The translations under genes were made by a program, and so were the position numbers. A model generated the notes under the pieces. It was given only the letters and a program-made list of their open reading frames with translations, searched no databases and was not told the origin of the DNA. From DATMYQ01 sp035560935 (GTDB taxonomy: Bacteria > Bacillota > Negativicutes > Sporomusales > Sporomusaceae): a DNA stretch of 22,987 nucleotides. This document shows positions 6,046 to 13,283 of the stretch, one piece after another (position 1 is the stretch's first letter; each line of letters begins with the position of its first letter). Location of the stretch: positions 1 to 22,987 of the forward strand of contig DATMYQ010000027.1 of assembly GCA_035560935.1 (NCBI GenBank), given 5' to 3'.

Positions 6046-6071
6046 CCCCCGACAAATGGCGGGTCGGCGTG

Positions 6072-6099
6072 CTTCTAACGCTTCTAACATTCTTCTAAC
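6072..6099. repeat. Three direct CTTCTAAC repeats
   Basis: CTTCTAAC occurs at 6072-6079, 6081-6088 and 6092-6099, with 9- and 11-bp steps. Short direct repeats about one helical turn apart, 110 bp from a tRNA-type fragment, resemble arm-type integrase or excisionase sites. That role is inference. Confidence 0.5.
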
Positions 6100-6204
6100 C
6101 GATTCCACCAAATCGGGTCCAAATCATCTAAAGTGACAAAAATGAATGCTTGATTTTACTGGGTTTCAGAGCCCTGCTCGATGGATTTTCTCAATTCGCA
6201 TTCA

Positions 6205-6239
6205 AGAGGTCAGGGGTTCGATTCCCCTCGTCTCCACCA
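6205..6239 (+). other. 3' fragment of a tRNA or tmRNA, candidate attachment site
   Basis: AGGGG-TTCGATT-CCCCT (6212-6228) is a complete T arm with a canonical T loop. The acceptor strand CGTCTCC, discriminator A and encoded CCA follow (6229-6239). The run CTCCACCA fits the G3-U70 pair of tmRNA or tRNA-Ala if the missing 5' strand was GGGGACG. No matching 5' half, D arm or anticodon arm exists upstream, so only the 3' end is present. This is the normal leftover when an element integrates into the 3' end of such a gene. By that logic the element lies to the left and the intact copy at its far end, outside the window. Confidence 0.65.
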
Positions 6240-6249
6240 GAAAAATCAA

Positions 6250-6279
6250 CCCTCTGCAGGTTTTCTGCAGAGGGTTTTT
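6250..6279 (+). terminator. Bidirectional terminator behind the tRNA/tmRNA fragment
   Basis: A perfect 10-bp stem CCCTCTGCAG/CTGCAGAGGG encloses GTTTT and is followed by TTTTT. On the other strand TTGATTTTT follows, so it can also end the unknown exported-protein gene that converges from the right. Confidence 0.85.
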
Positions 6280-6337
6280 GTGAGTTTAGCCTGGGAACGA
6301 CGAATTGCCCATATTTTTGGCCTGATTTACCCAGATA

Positions 6338-6967
6338 TTATTGTTCGATTTTGCCGGGCGCTGTATTCGATTTTGTCGAGGGAGCAAAGGTTTCCGGGAT
6401 TCTGCTGACTAATACCTCGTCCACAGACTTCAAAACTTTACCCAGGGCAGCGAGGGCGCCGGCTTTCGTCCCGACGCCACCGAAAATGCTGCTGTTGTCT
6501 GCCTGCTCAATAAATTTTCCGTTATACAGATATTTGTTTTGTGACAGATCAATGACTTTTAGCGGTAATGTGACTGTTGCCGCCGTTCCCTGATTGAAAA
6601 ATGACTCCCAGCTTTTGATCAATACGGGTTGTAATTCAATATAGATAACGAAATTGATGCTTTCGCTTTTGAATGCTTCACTAATATCATTTCTTTCCGC
6701 GGTGCTGAGATCGGTAATCCCCAGTTTGGCCAGCTTTTCAACGAACGGTTTGCCGGGGACCAGCGTGTATTTTGAAGACAAAGTGCTATTGATGTTGTCA
6801 GTAATTTTCTTGCCCAGTTCGTCGTCGTAGGTGGTTTTGGCATTGTTGACAAACAGAACGGCGATTGCAGGTTTCTCGGATTCTGCAGCAAAAGCGGCCA
6901 CGGCGAAAGTAAGCGTTAACAGAATGGTCCAAGCCACGATCATGGCAACCTTGTTTGAAAGTTTCAT
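6338..6967 (-). CDS. Unknown exported protein with signal peptide
   Basis: The 209-residue product begins with a clear signal peptide (about 1-28: MKLSNK, a hydrophobic core, then AAFAAES with likely cleavage after the second AxA). The mature part begins with a strand-like PAIAVLFVNNAK, then an alternating alpha/beta pattern (LGKKITDNINSTL, NFVIYIELQPVLI). This loosely recalls the N-terminal fold of TolB/CsgG-type periplasmic proteins, but no motif fixes the family. The tail is Ser/Thr/Pro-rich. GAGAGGA lies 12 nt before the ATG. It stands alone between two terminators. I do not recognise the gene. Confidence 0.75.
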   Translation of the reverse strand: MKLSNKVAMIVAWTILLTLTFAVAAFAAESEKPAIAVLFVNNAKTTYDDELGKKITDNINSTLSSKYTLVPGKPFVEKLAKLGITDLSTAERNDISEAFKSESINFVIYIELQPVLIKSWESFFNQGTAATVTLPLKVIDLSQNKYLYNGKFIEQADNSSIFGGVGTKAGALAALGKVLKSVDEVLVSRIPETFAPSTKSNTAPGKIEQ

Positions 6968-7087
6968 TATTGATAACAGTCCTCTCTTGTTAAATTTAAA
7001 AATTTATCCAGTGTGTCAGGATGAGTATAGCATTGTGGTTTTCGTGCAACCGTTGTCTTTTCCCTCCAATCTTCCGGAATATCAGGA

Positions 7088-7112
7088 AAACCACGGTGGC
7101 TGGCCGTGGTTT
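7088..7112 (-). terminator. Terminator of the cad operon
   Basis: A perfect 9-bp stem AAACCACGG/CCGTGGTTT with a 7-nt loop. Read on the - strand, TTCCTGATATTCC follows the stem, a weak T-rich tail. It lies about 100 nt after the cadA stop codon. Confidence 0.5.
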
Positions 7113-7214
7113 CGCACGTATAGATATTTATCTGTAATTTCGACGCATGGAAGAGGAATCCTGCTGAGGAGGGAAAAACTTTAGGGAAGCAGGTAACAGC
7201 AAACGGCTGCCAGG

Positions 7215-9467
7215 TTACTTTCCGGGGCTGATCCGTAATAGCCGCAGACTATTTAGCGTGACAATAATTGACGCTCCCATATCCGCCAATATTGCCAGCC
7301 AGAGCGTAAGCCAGCCGGGAAATACCGCGATAACGGCCACTAATTTTATTGCCAGGGCAAAGCCGATATTTTGCCGGATAATGTCCAGCGTTTTACGACT
7401 CAAACGACTTGTAAACGGCAGCATGCGGAGGTCATCCGCCATGAGGGCAATATCCGCCGTTTCAAGCGCTGTATCCGTACCCGCTCCTCCCATGGCAATA
7501 CCCACAGTGGCGAGAGCCAGCGCCGGAGCGTCATTGATGCCGTCGCCAACCATAGCTACCTTACCATGCTTTTCCAGAAGTTCTTTGATGGCCATTACCT
7601 TATCTTCAGGAAGCAGCTCGGCGCGGAATTCGTCCACACCGGTCTGTAAAGCGATGGAATTCGCGGTGACTGCATTATCGCCGGTTAGCATAATGGTGTG
7701 CCGGATGTCTGCATTTTTCAAAGCGGTGATGACAGCATGACTACCTTCACGGACTTCGTCCGCAACGGCGATGATGCCGAAAAAAGATTCACGGGTGCCG
7801 ACCAGCATCGCCGTTTTTCCTTCTTCTTGCAGACGGGCGATTTCCTTTTCCACGGAAGTTAAGGAAACGCCCATTTCGTTGAATAGCCGCGGATTGCCGA
7901 TATATACGGTTTGACCGTTGATGCTGCCTTGCGCGCCGCGGCCGGTGAGTGCCGTGAAATTTTCCGGGGGCGAGACTTCCAGACCTTTAGTTTCCGCCGC
8001 TTTGACGATGGTCATCGCCAGCGGATGTTCCGATCTTGCTTCCAGGCTGGCCGCCATTGCCAGCAAATCGGTTCCGGAAAAATGCCCTAGCGGCAGCAGA
8101 TCCGTTACCTTCGGTTCTCCTTTGGTCAATGTGCCGGTTTTGTCAAAAGCAATCGCGTTCAGAGCGGCGAATTCTTCCAAATAAATACCGCCCTTAATGA
8201 GAACGCCGTTCCTGGCGGCATTGCTGATAGCGCTTACAATGGCGATTGGCGTCGATACCACGAGTGCGCAGGGGCAGGAAACGACCAAAAGTGTCAGCCC
8301 GCGATAAATCCAGGCAGCCCAGTCATAATCCAGCAGTAACGGCGGAAGAAACATAATGCCGATAGCCAAAGTCAAGACTACGGGAGTATAGATTGCGGCA
8401 AAGCGTTCTACGAAGGCTTGCGAGGGAGCTCGCTGTCCCTGTGCCTCTTCCACCAGATGAATGATTTTCGCGATGGTTGTATCCTGTACAAGTTTAGTGA
8501 CTTCCACTTCAATGAATCCATTGGCGTTCAAAGTACCGGCGTAAACTTCCGCACCCGGCCCTTTTTCCACGGGAATCGATTCACCGGTAATGGCCGCTTG
8601 GTTGATGGTCGATTCGCCTCGCAGAATAATGCCATCCATGGCGAGTTTTTCGCCGGGCCGGATCAGCATGACATCGCCAATCATAATTTGCTCTACGGGA
8701 ATTTCTGTTTCGTTGCCATCGCGCCAGAGGCGGGCTGTGGCTGGGGCGATGTTCATGAGTTGCCGGATCGAGCGGCGCGCTTTATCCATCGTCCAGGCTT
8801 CAAGCATTTCCGAGATGGCGTAAAGGAAAGCAACGGAAGCTCCTTCTTCATATTGGCCAATCGCCATTGCGCCGACTACGGCAATACTCATAAGCACACT
8901 CATGTTAAAATTGAAACGGGGCAGGGCGTGGGAGGCTCTTTTAAAGTTGCCCCAACCGCCGGACACCACAGCGGCAGTATACAGTGGCAGGAAAAGCATG
9001 GATGATCCGCCCCCGCTTTCCACTCCATATGCGGTAACCAGAGCAAAGCCGGACAGGATGGCCCGCCGGAGTTCCCATTCCGGTTTTGTTTCCAACGCGG
9101 CAGAGTTAGCGGTTGGTTGAGCGGCGCAGCTCGTGATCTTATAATCTTCTTCGGCGCCCAGACGGCGGATTGCTGCTAAATCCACTGTGCCTTGCACGGT
9201 AAGTTTACCGGTCATCGTATTCAGCGACGCTTTTACAACCCCAGGAAGACTGCCTACTGCTTTCTCAAATTTCTGGGCGCAATCCATGCAGGTAATGCCG
9301 TCCACCTGATAAAGGGTGTCTGAACCCGGACGGGGGTATTCCTGTCTGGTTGTTTCGCATTTACCGGGAATTCTTTTTTGGCTGGAAATTGCACTTTGCT
9401 TGTTTGCATTATAGCCGCCGCAGCAGTGATTACTGAATGGATCCGTTACATTTTCATCAACCTGCAT
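7215..9467 (-). CDS. cadA: Cd2+/Zn2+/Pb2+-exporting P-type ATPase
   Basis: This 750-residue P1B-type ATPase of the inner membrane exports divalent soft metals. In order: a Cys/His-containing N-terminal tail (HCCGG at 14-18), one HMA domain with GITCMDC (58-63), TGES (294-297), the membrane motif CPC (398-400), the phosphorylated Asp442 in DKTGT, the SEHP loop (479-482) and GDGINDAP (641-648). The last membrane helix carries LADMGAS (Asp729), typical of Zn/Cd/Pb pumps rather than Cu pumps. GGAGG lies before the ATG. It follows the CadC-type repressor gene by 14 nt and is almost certainly cotranscribed with and controlled by it. ZntA is an equally valid name. Metal preference among Cd, Zn and Pb cannot be read from the sequence. 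Confidence 0.93.
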   Translation of the reverse strand: MQVDENVTDPFSNHCCGGYNANKQSAISSQKRIPGKCETTRQEYPRPGSDTLYQVDGITCMDCAQKFEKAVGSLPGVVKASLNTMTGKLTVQGTVDLAAIRRLGAEEDYKITSCAAQPTANSAALETKPEWELRRAILSGFALVTAYGVESGGGSSMLFLPLYTAAVVSGGWGNFKRASHALPRFNFNMSVLMSIAVVGAMAIGQYEEGASVAFLYAISEMLEAWTMDKARRSIRQLMNIAPATARLWRDGNETEIPVEQIMIGDVMLIRPGEKLAMDGIILRGESTINQAAITGESIPVEKGPGAEVYAGTLNANGFIEVEVTKLVQDTTIAKIIHLVEEAQGQRAPSQAFVERFAAIYTPVVLTLAIGIMFLPPLLLDYDWAAWIYRGLTLLVVSCPCALVVSTPIAIVSAISNAARNGVLIKGGIYLEEFAALNAIAFDKTGTLTKGEPKVTDLLPLGHFSGTDLLAMAASLEARSEHPLAMTIVKAAETKGLEVSPPENFTALTGRGAQGSINGQTVYIGNPRLFNEMGVSLTSVEKEIARLQEEGKTAMLVGTRESFFGIIAVADEVREGSHAVITALKNADIRHTIMLTGDNAVTANSIALQTGVDEFRAELLPEDKVMAIKELLEKHGKVAMVGDGINDAPALALATVGIAMGGAGTDTALETADIALMADDLRMLPFTSRLSRKTLDIIRQNIGFALAIKLVAVIAVFPGWLTLWLAILADMGASIIVTLNSLRLLRISPGK

Positions 9468-9481
9468 CGTGTTTTACCCTC

Positions 9482-9844
9482 CTATCGATGCTGTATATGT
9501 TCTATTCCTTGCGATAAAAGTATTTCAATGTGATCATCGTCGATGGAATACCATACCATCTTGCCTTCCTTGCGGTATTTGACCAAGCGTGCGCCACGCA
9601 GAATCCGCAGCTGATGAGATACTGCCGATTGCCCCATTTGGACCACGGCAACAATATCGCAGACGCAGAGTTCCTGCGTGGACAGGGCGCGGAGAATTTT
9701 TATCCGGGTCGGATCACCTAAAATTTTAAAAAGTTCGGCTAGCTGCTGAGTGTGCTCGTCCGAAAGCATGTCGGCTTTGGCACGGCAAATGTTCAAAGGA
9801 TGTTCACACAGTTGTTCACATACGTCGCAATCCCGATCACTCAT
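9482..9844 (-). CDS. cadC: ArsR/SmtB-family metal-responsive repressor, CadC type
   Basis: The 120-residue product is a winged-helix repressor released by metal. Both known sensor sites seem present. The alpha3N-type site has Cys60 and Cys62 in ELCVCD plus N-terminal Cys6, Cys9 and Cys13. The alpha5-type site has Asp103, His105, His116 and His119, with the D-x-H...H-x-x-E/H spacing of SmtB/CzrA. The DNA-reading helix is QSAVSHQLRIL (72-82). I chose the start at 9844: GGCGGTGAT lies upstream, the N-terminus MSDRDCDVC is CadC-like, and the alternative ATG at 9877 coincides with the expected transcription start and operator. It is first in the operon with cadA. Confidence 0.9.
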   Translation of the reverse strand: MSDRDCDVCEQLCEHPLNICRAKADMLSDEHTQQLAELFKILGDPTRIKILRALSTQELCVCDIVAVVQMGQSAVSHQLRILRGARLVKYRKEGKMVWYSIDDDHIEILLSQGIEHIQHR

Positions 9845-9861
9845 TTTATCACCGCCAATAT

Positions 9862-9912
9862 ATGAATAATTGCTCATGCGTTTATTCTATCTGATGCAGG
9901 GAGATTCGTCAA
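9862..9912 (-). promoter_or_regulatory. cadC-cadA promoter with overlapping candidate CadC operator
   Basis: On the - strand, TTGACG (9912-9907), a 17-nt spacer and TAGAAT (9889-9884) make a strong promoter. The predicted start near 9876 lies in an imperfect palindrome at 9862-9877 (12 of 16 positions symmetric, ATGA...TCAT ends). That is a suitable place for an ArsR-family operator. Confidence 0.65.
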
Positions 9913-9974
9913 TATCTCTTCGGCTAGATTTAAAATAATGGCAGTGAGAAGACAGAAACGCAGATAATGGGTAT

Positions 9975-10005
9975 AAAAAAACAAAAATCCGCAATTCCTG
10001 CGGAT
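9975..10005 (-). terminator. Terminator of the mgtC gene
   Basis: On the - strand a 7-bp stem ATCCGCA/TGCGGAT with a 5-nt loop is followed by TTTTTGTTTTTTT. It lies about 50 nt after the mgtC stop. Confidence 0.8.
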
Positions 10006-10053
10006 AAAGCAATAAAAAGAGATTAAGATATGAGATCTGGAATATAAGGGATT

Positions 10054-10758
10054 TTAAACAGCATCATAGGGGATAATTTTCCAACTGATGGCCGTTACGC
10101 CTGTTTCCAAACTAATTTGACTGACGATTTTTTCCACCGCATGGTCAAGCCGTCCATTGGTGCTAAGCAGTCGGGCTTCCACCACATCTTTCGTTTTATC
10201 ATCATCGGCTTCTTTACTGTGCAGCGAATGAAGTGCCAAAAGCTCACCGCTTACCATATGCAATAATAATGTGCGAATTTGTGTTTCGTACTCTGCCAGA
10301 CAAGTGATTTTAATATCGTACTGGATTTCCTCTTCAGTCGAATCGGTAGGCGTTTTGTTAACTTTTTGCGCCAAAGGTCTCAAAGCAATATTTGCCAGTA
10401 AAATGGCCACGGTACCAATACATGATTCCGTAAGGAAACTGGCGCCGGCCATGGCGCCAATAGCCGCTGAACACCATAAAGTTGCTGCCGTGTTCAGTCC
10501 GCGAATGCTGAAGCCGTCTCGCATAATGACGCCCGCACCAAGAAAACCAATACCGGATACGATCTGAGCGGCTATACGGTTTGGGCTGGAGTCATTAGTG
10601 GTCATAAAGGACATCATTACAAATAAAGCCGCACCGGTGGAGACCAGAGTATTGGTCCTCAGACCTGCCGTACGCTGCCGCCATTGGCGCTCCAGACCAA
10701 TGAACGAGCCTAGGACAAACGCGAAAGACAAGCGAATCACAAAATCGGTTAACGTCAC
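10054..10758 (-). CDS. mgtC: MgtC/SapB family membrane protein
   Basis: This 234-residue protein has four or five hydrophobic helices in residues 1-130 with the family signatures GSFIGLERQWRQRTAGLRTN (17-36), VSGIGFLGAGVIMRDG and GLNTAATLWCSAAIG. A soluble C-terminal domain of about 95 residues follows, probably the ACT-like domain of longer MgtC proteins. MgtC proteins are linked to growth in low Mg2+ and to modulation of membrane ATPases; they are not transporters themselves. The start is a GTG with AAAGGAG upstream. It is divergent from a corA-like Mg2+ transporter gene, which supports a magnesium role. Many bacteria carry MgtC paralogues of unclear function, so the name indicates family only. 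Confidence 0.88.
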   Translation of the reverse strand: MTLTDFVIRLSFAFVLGSFIGLERQWRQRTAGLRTNTLVSTGAALFVMMSFMTTNDSSPNRIAAQIVSGIGFLGAGVIMRDGFSIRGLNTAATLWCSAAIGAMAGASFLTESCIGTVAILLANIALRPLAQKVNKTPTDSTEEEIQYDIKITCLAEYETQIRTLLLHMVSGELLALHSLHSKEADDDKTKDVVEARLLSTNGRLDHAVEKIVSQISLETGVTAISWKIIPYDAV

Positions 10759-11007
10759 TGTCTAACTCCTTTTTCCGGATTACGTTGCCGGGTTTGTTTT
10801 CTCAGCTTTTATTATGCAACAGAATCAAGCGCAATTCAACTTCTCTTCCGTTTACGGTAATTTAATCTTTTATTTACCTTATGTATGGAGGGAGGAATTC
10901 ACCGGCTGTCGAAGTAGAATGCTGTTGTGCTCTGTGGCCGAAATCAGGCAATATGCGTCAGCAGGCTGGCGCAAACAAGAAATTTAAGGGAAGCAGGATG
11001 TTTTTGC
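10759..11007. promoter_or_regulatory. Divergent mgtC/corA intergenic region
   Basis: This 249-nt region must hold promoters for both genes, but no hexamer pair is clear enough to call. GGAGGGAGG at 10887-10895 precedes small frames that do not look like genes; one runs 10919-10987 (22 codons). I looked for an M-box or other Mg2+ riboswitch consensus in the corA leader and do not see one. Confidence 0.4.
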
Positions 11008-11955
11008 ATGCTAAAGATTTTCAGAAGTCACCAAGGGCAATTGAAGGAACTCAGCGTAAATGAAGTAGAAGCGGGTGCTTGGCTCCAACTGATTCAGCCG
11101 ACTGAAGAAGAACTTGCGCGGGTGGTTGCACTTACCGGTACGCCCCTGGAACTGTTGCGACCGGCGCTGGACGTCGACGAGCGTTCGCGCACGGAATTGG
11201 AAGAGGAGAATATACTCATCATCACCAACGTTCCGATAATGCGCGGAGTAAACAGCTATGACACACTCCCGCTGGGAATCATCATCTGCCGGGGCTATTT
11301 TATTACGGTGTGTTCGGAACCGAATCCGGTACTGGAAGGATTCGGCGTGTTGCAGTCCCACACATTCCACACGGCAAAAAAAACCCGCCTGTTGTTTCAA
11401 ATTTTGTTCCGGTCGGCAGAGCTGTATTTGAAATACTTGACGGCAATCAATCGCCGCACCGATGAAATCGAAAGCAAACTGCGCCGTTCCATGAAAAATG
11501 AAGAACTGTTCGAGCTGTTGGAACTGCATAAAGGATTGACCTATTTCCATGCTGCGTTGCGTGCCAATGGCAGCGTGATGGAACGGTTGTTCCGGCTGCG
11601 CCGCAACAATCAAATTGAACATTTAATCAAGATGTATGAAGAGGATGAAGACCTGTTAGAAGACGTCATTATCGAGAATAAACAGGCCATTGAAATGGTT
11701 GAGATGTACAGTAACATTCTCAACGGCATGATGGATACCTTTGCATCCATTATCTCCAACAACCTGAACATCGTTATGAAATTTCTGGCCTCGATGACGA
11801 TTCTGATTGCGCTGCCAACAATGGTTTCCAGTTTTATGGGTATGAATGTCGACGTGCCCTTTGGTGAAAATAACGGCTTTGTCATTGCACTCACTGCCTC
11901 TTGCTTCTTAACGGTTATCGGCGCGTTTGTTCTCTGGAAAAAAGGAATGCTTTGA
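11008..11955 (+). CDS. corA: CorA-family divalent cation transporter
   Basis: The 315-residue product has the CorA plan: a large cytoplasmic N-terminal domain, a long charged helix (about residues 150-250, e.g. EDEDLLEDVIIENKQ), and two C-terminal membrane helices. The signature GMN follows the first helix (SFMGMNVDVPFGE). CorA pentamers carry Mg2+, Co2+ or Ni2+ inward. After GMN the usual MPE-type loop is altered (VDVPFGE), seen in divergent CorA members. The start at 11008 (MLKIFRSHQG) aligns with other CorA N-termini. An in-frame ATG at 10927 would add an unlikely Cys/Arg-rich leader. AGGA lies about 11 nt upstream. A terminator follows. Divergence from mgtC suggests common Mg2+ control. 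Confidence 0.88.
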   Translation: MLKIFRSHQGQLKELSVNEVEAGAWLQLIQPTEEELARVVALTGTPLELLRPALDVDERSRTELEEENILIITNVPIMRGVNSYDTLPLGIIICRGYFITVCSEPNPVLEGFGVLQSHTFHTAKKTRLLFQILFRSAELYLKYLTAINRRTDEIESKLRRSMKNEELFELLELHKGLTYFHAALRANGSVMERLFRLRRNNQIEHLIKMYEEDEDLLEDVIIENKQAIEMVEMYSNILNGMMDTFASIISNNLNIVMKFLASMTILIALPTMVSSFMGMNVDVPFGENNGFVIALTASCFLTVIGAFVLWKKGML

Positions 11956-11982
11956 TACCAAAAAATCAACACGGAATGGATC

Positions 11983-12024
11983 TCGCCGTCGCCATGCTGT
12001 TGTGAAGCGTCGGCGATTTTTTTT
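11983..12024 (+). terminator. Terminator after corA
   Basis: A 10-bp stem with one T-T mismatch (11983-11992 with 12007-12016) is followed by eight T residues. Confidence 0.85.
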
Positions 12025-12231
12025 GAACATTTTGAGGACAATAAAGCGGCATTTGACGTTTTATTTATGAAGTAGTTTCCTTTGCAAGGTTGTGTTGTTG
12101 TCAGATAGCTTGCGAAGTTGCTCTTATTCTTAAACTTTTTCGGGCAAAATGACGCATTGAAGCCTTATAATGATCTCAGGGGTTAATACGAAGAATGTTG
12201 CGGTCGTGATCAGAGACAGGAAGTGTGGATT

Positions 12232-13044
12232 TTGAGAAAAATAATCGGTGTGGCGGTCCTGATTGTAATTCTTGCAGGCGGTTGCTTTTGGCAAAGAAAT
12301 GCAGGGATTGACGAACCCAGGAAAAAAGAGGCGGAATCCGTATCTTCAGCTATGCTGAAACCAAAGATTCCGGGGCCGGTGGAACGGTCAGACCGTTTTG
12401 TGGAAAAGAAAAATCAGTTTGCATATCATAATCAAAAAATGCAATATATGATCATCTTTCCGGCCGAATACACTAAAACCAGCAATCAGTGGCCACTGAT
12501 TCTGTTTTTACATGGAAGTTCTCTGCGTGGTCAAAATCTGGATCTGGTGAAAAGTTACGGACCCACCTGGGTTGCGGAACAACGTTCCGACTTTCCGTTT
12601 GTGGTGCTGGCGCCGCAATGTCCCGAAAATGAGAACTGGCTGAATAAGGCGGAGCTGTTGACTGGGCTACTGGATGAGGTTTTCGAAAAATATCGTATCG
12701 ACCGGAATAGAGTGTATGTGACGGGGACCAGTATGGGCGGGAATGGCACCTGGCATTTGAGCAGCCGGCATCCGGAATATTTTGCGGCCAGTGCGCCGCT
12801 GGCTTCAAATCCGGTTATTCCGAGCCAATGGAATCCGCAGTTTGTGTCCATGCCGTTATGGGCGTTTCATGGTGACAAAGATCCTGTTTGTCCGCTGGAA
12901 AACGAGGAGGCAATGTTTAAAGCCCTGCATGAACAGGGCGGGACAGCGAAGCTGAGTGTTTTGCCGGATCAGGGACATGACATTGCGGGAGTATATAAAA
13001 ACCCGGCACTGTACGAGTGGTTTTTGGCTCACAGCCGGCACTAA
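12232..13044 (+). CDS. Secreted or membrane-anchored alpha/beta-hydrolase (esterase/PHB-depolymerase-like)
   Basis: About 270 residues. A basic start and hydrophobic stretch (IIGVAVLIVILAGGC) form a signal peptide or anchor. ILAGGC resembles, but does not perfectly match, a lipobox. The catalytic domain has the nucleophile Ser in GTSMGG, the acid Asp probably in HGDKDPVCP and the His in DQGHD; LFLHGSS provides the oxyanion loop. The pattern fits the predicted peptidase/PHB-depolymerase-like group of esterases; the substrate is unknown. I prefer TTG at 12232, 10 nt after ACAGGA, over the GTG at 12223, which nearly touches that site. A TATAAT at 12166-12171 is a likely -10, but no good -35 is visible. 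The gene stands alone. Confidence 0.82.
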   Translation: MRKIIGVAVLIVILAGGCFWQRNAGIDEPRKKEAESVSSAMLKPKIPGPVERSDRFVEKKNQFAYHNQKMQYMIIFPAEYTKTSNQWPLILFLHGSSLRGQNLDLVKSYGPTWVAEQRSDFPFVVLAPQCPENENWLNKAELLTGLLDEVFEKYRIDRNRVYVTGTSMGGNGTWHLSSRHPEYFAASAPLASNPVIPSQWNPQFVSMPLWAFHGDKDPVCPLENEEAMFKALHEQGGTAKLSVLPDQGHDIAGVYKNPALYEWFLAHSRH

Positions 13045-13157
13045 GGTATAGCGGGCAAGATCAATCCAAACGTTATATCAAAACTTTTGAACGGATGCGC
13101 AAAGAGAGGCCTTTAACATCGTTGCCGGGCACAACACTGGCGTTATCTTCGCGAATC

Positions 13158-13223
13158 TTTACATTTTATTTATATTGTTTGCCGAATTTTTGTCAGCCTG
13201 TTGATCCGGAAATCGTGTAGAAT
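13158..13223 (+). promoter_or_regulatory. kdpDE promoter region with KdpE-like repeats
   Basis: TTTACA (13158-13163) and TTTATA (13169-13174) are spaced by 11 bp, one helical turn. The candidate -10, TAGAAT (13218-13223), begins 60 bp after the first repeat. Weaker look-alikes, TTGTCA (13190) and TTGATC (13201), occupy the positions where the kdpF promoter has a second repeat pair. This suggests autoregulation by KdpE. Confidence 0.5.
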
Positions 13224-13238
13224 ACACCCATAAGATAA

Positions 13239-13266
13239 GCCGGTGCCAGCAACTCCTGGCATCGGC
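13239..13266 (+). promoter_or_regulatory. Leader hairpin just upstream of the kdpD ribosome-binding site
   Basis: A 10-bp stem with one G-T pair (13239-13248 with 13257-13266) ends 4 nt before GGAGG (13271-13275). It could tune translation of kdpD. No T-run follows. Confidence 0.5.
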
Positions 13267-13283
13267 TGCAGGAGGATTATCAG

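Larger units (their letters stand above)
5327..6204 (+). other. GC-rich stretch without a supportable gene, rich in inverted repeats
   Basis: Several short open frames cross this stretch on both strands. None has a ribosome-binding site with a domain or natural-looking composition; all are Arg/Pro-rich. What is visible instead is secondary structure: a long imperfect inverted repeat at 5354-5451, a repeated CCCGGG near 5740 and 5844, a 10-bp palindrome at 6022-6045, and TTCTAAC repeats at 6072-6099. It may be a structured RNA, a transfer or recombination region, or decayed sequence. I could not match it to a known riboswitch, RNase P, group II intron or complete tmRNA. Confidence 0.5.

Noticed and set aside
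5342..6098. Several open frames in the GC-rich stretch, on both strands
   Set aside because: Pro/Arg-rich, no RBS, no domain, and they run through inverted repeats; typical chance frames in GC-rich DNA.
6072..6099. TTCTAAC repeats as a CRISPR array
   Set aside because: The repeat unit is 8 nt with 1-3 nt between copies; there are no spacers and no cas genes.
5880..6239. A complete tmRNA gene ending at 6239
   Set aside because: No GGGGACG-type 5' end, no tag-peptide frame and no matching 5' half of the tRNA-like domain could be found. Only the 3' part is present.
7258..9120. Open frames on the + strand opposite cadA
   Set aside because: Antisense shadows; the - strand frame carries every P1B ATPase motif in order.
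10881..11007. M-box (Mg2+) riboswitch in the corA leader
   Set aside because: The conserved M-box segments are not visible; the leader is short and shows no strong folded core.
13224..13283. c-di-AMP (ydaO) riboswitch upstream of kdpD
   Set aside because: Only one 10-bp hairpin is present; the leader is far shorter than the ydaO aptamer and lacks its conserved segments.
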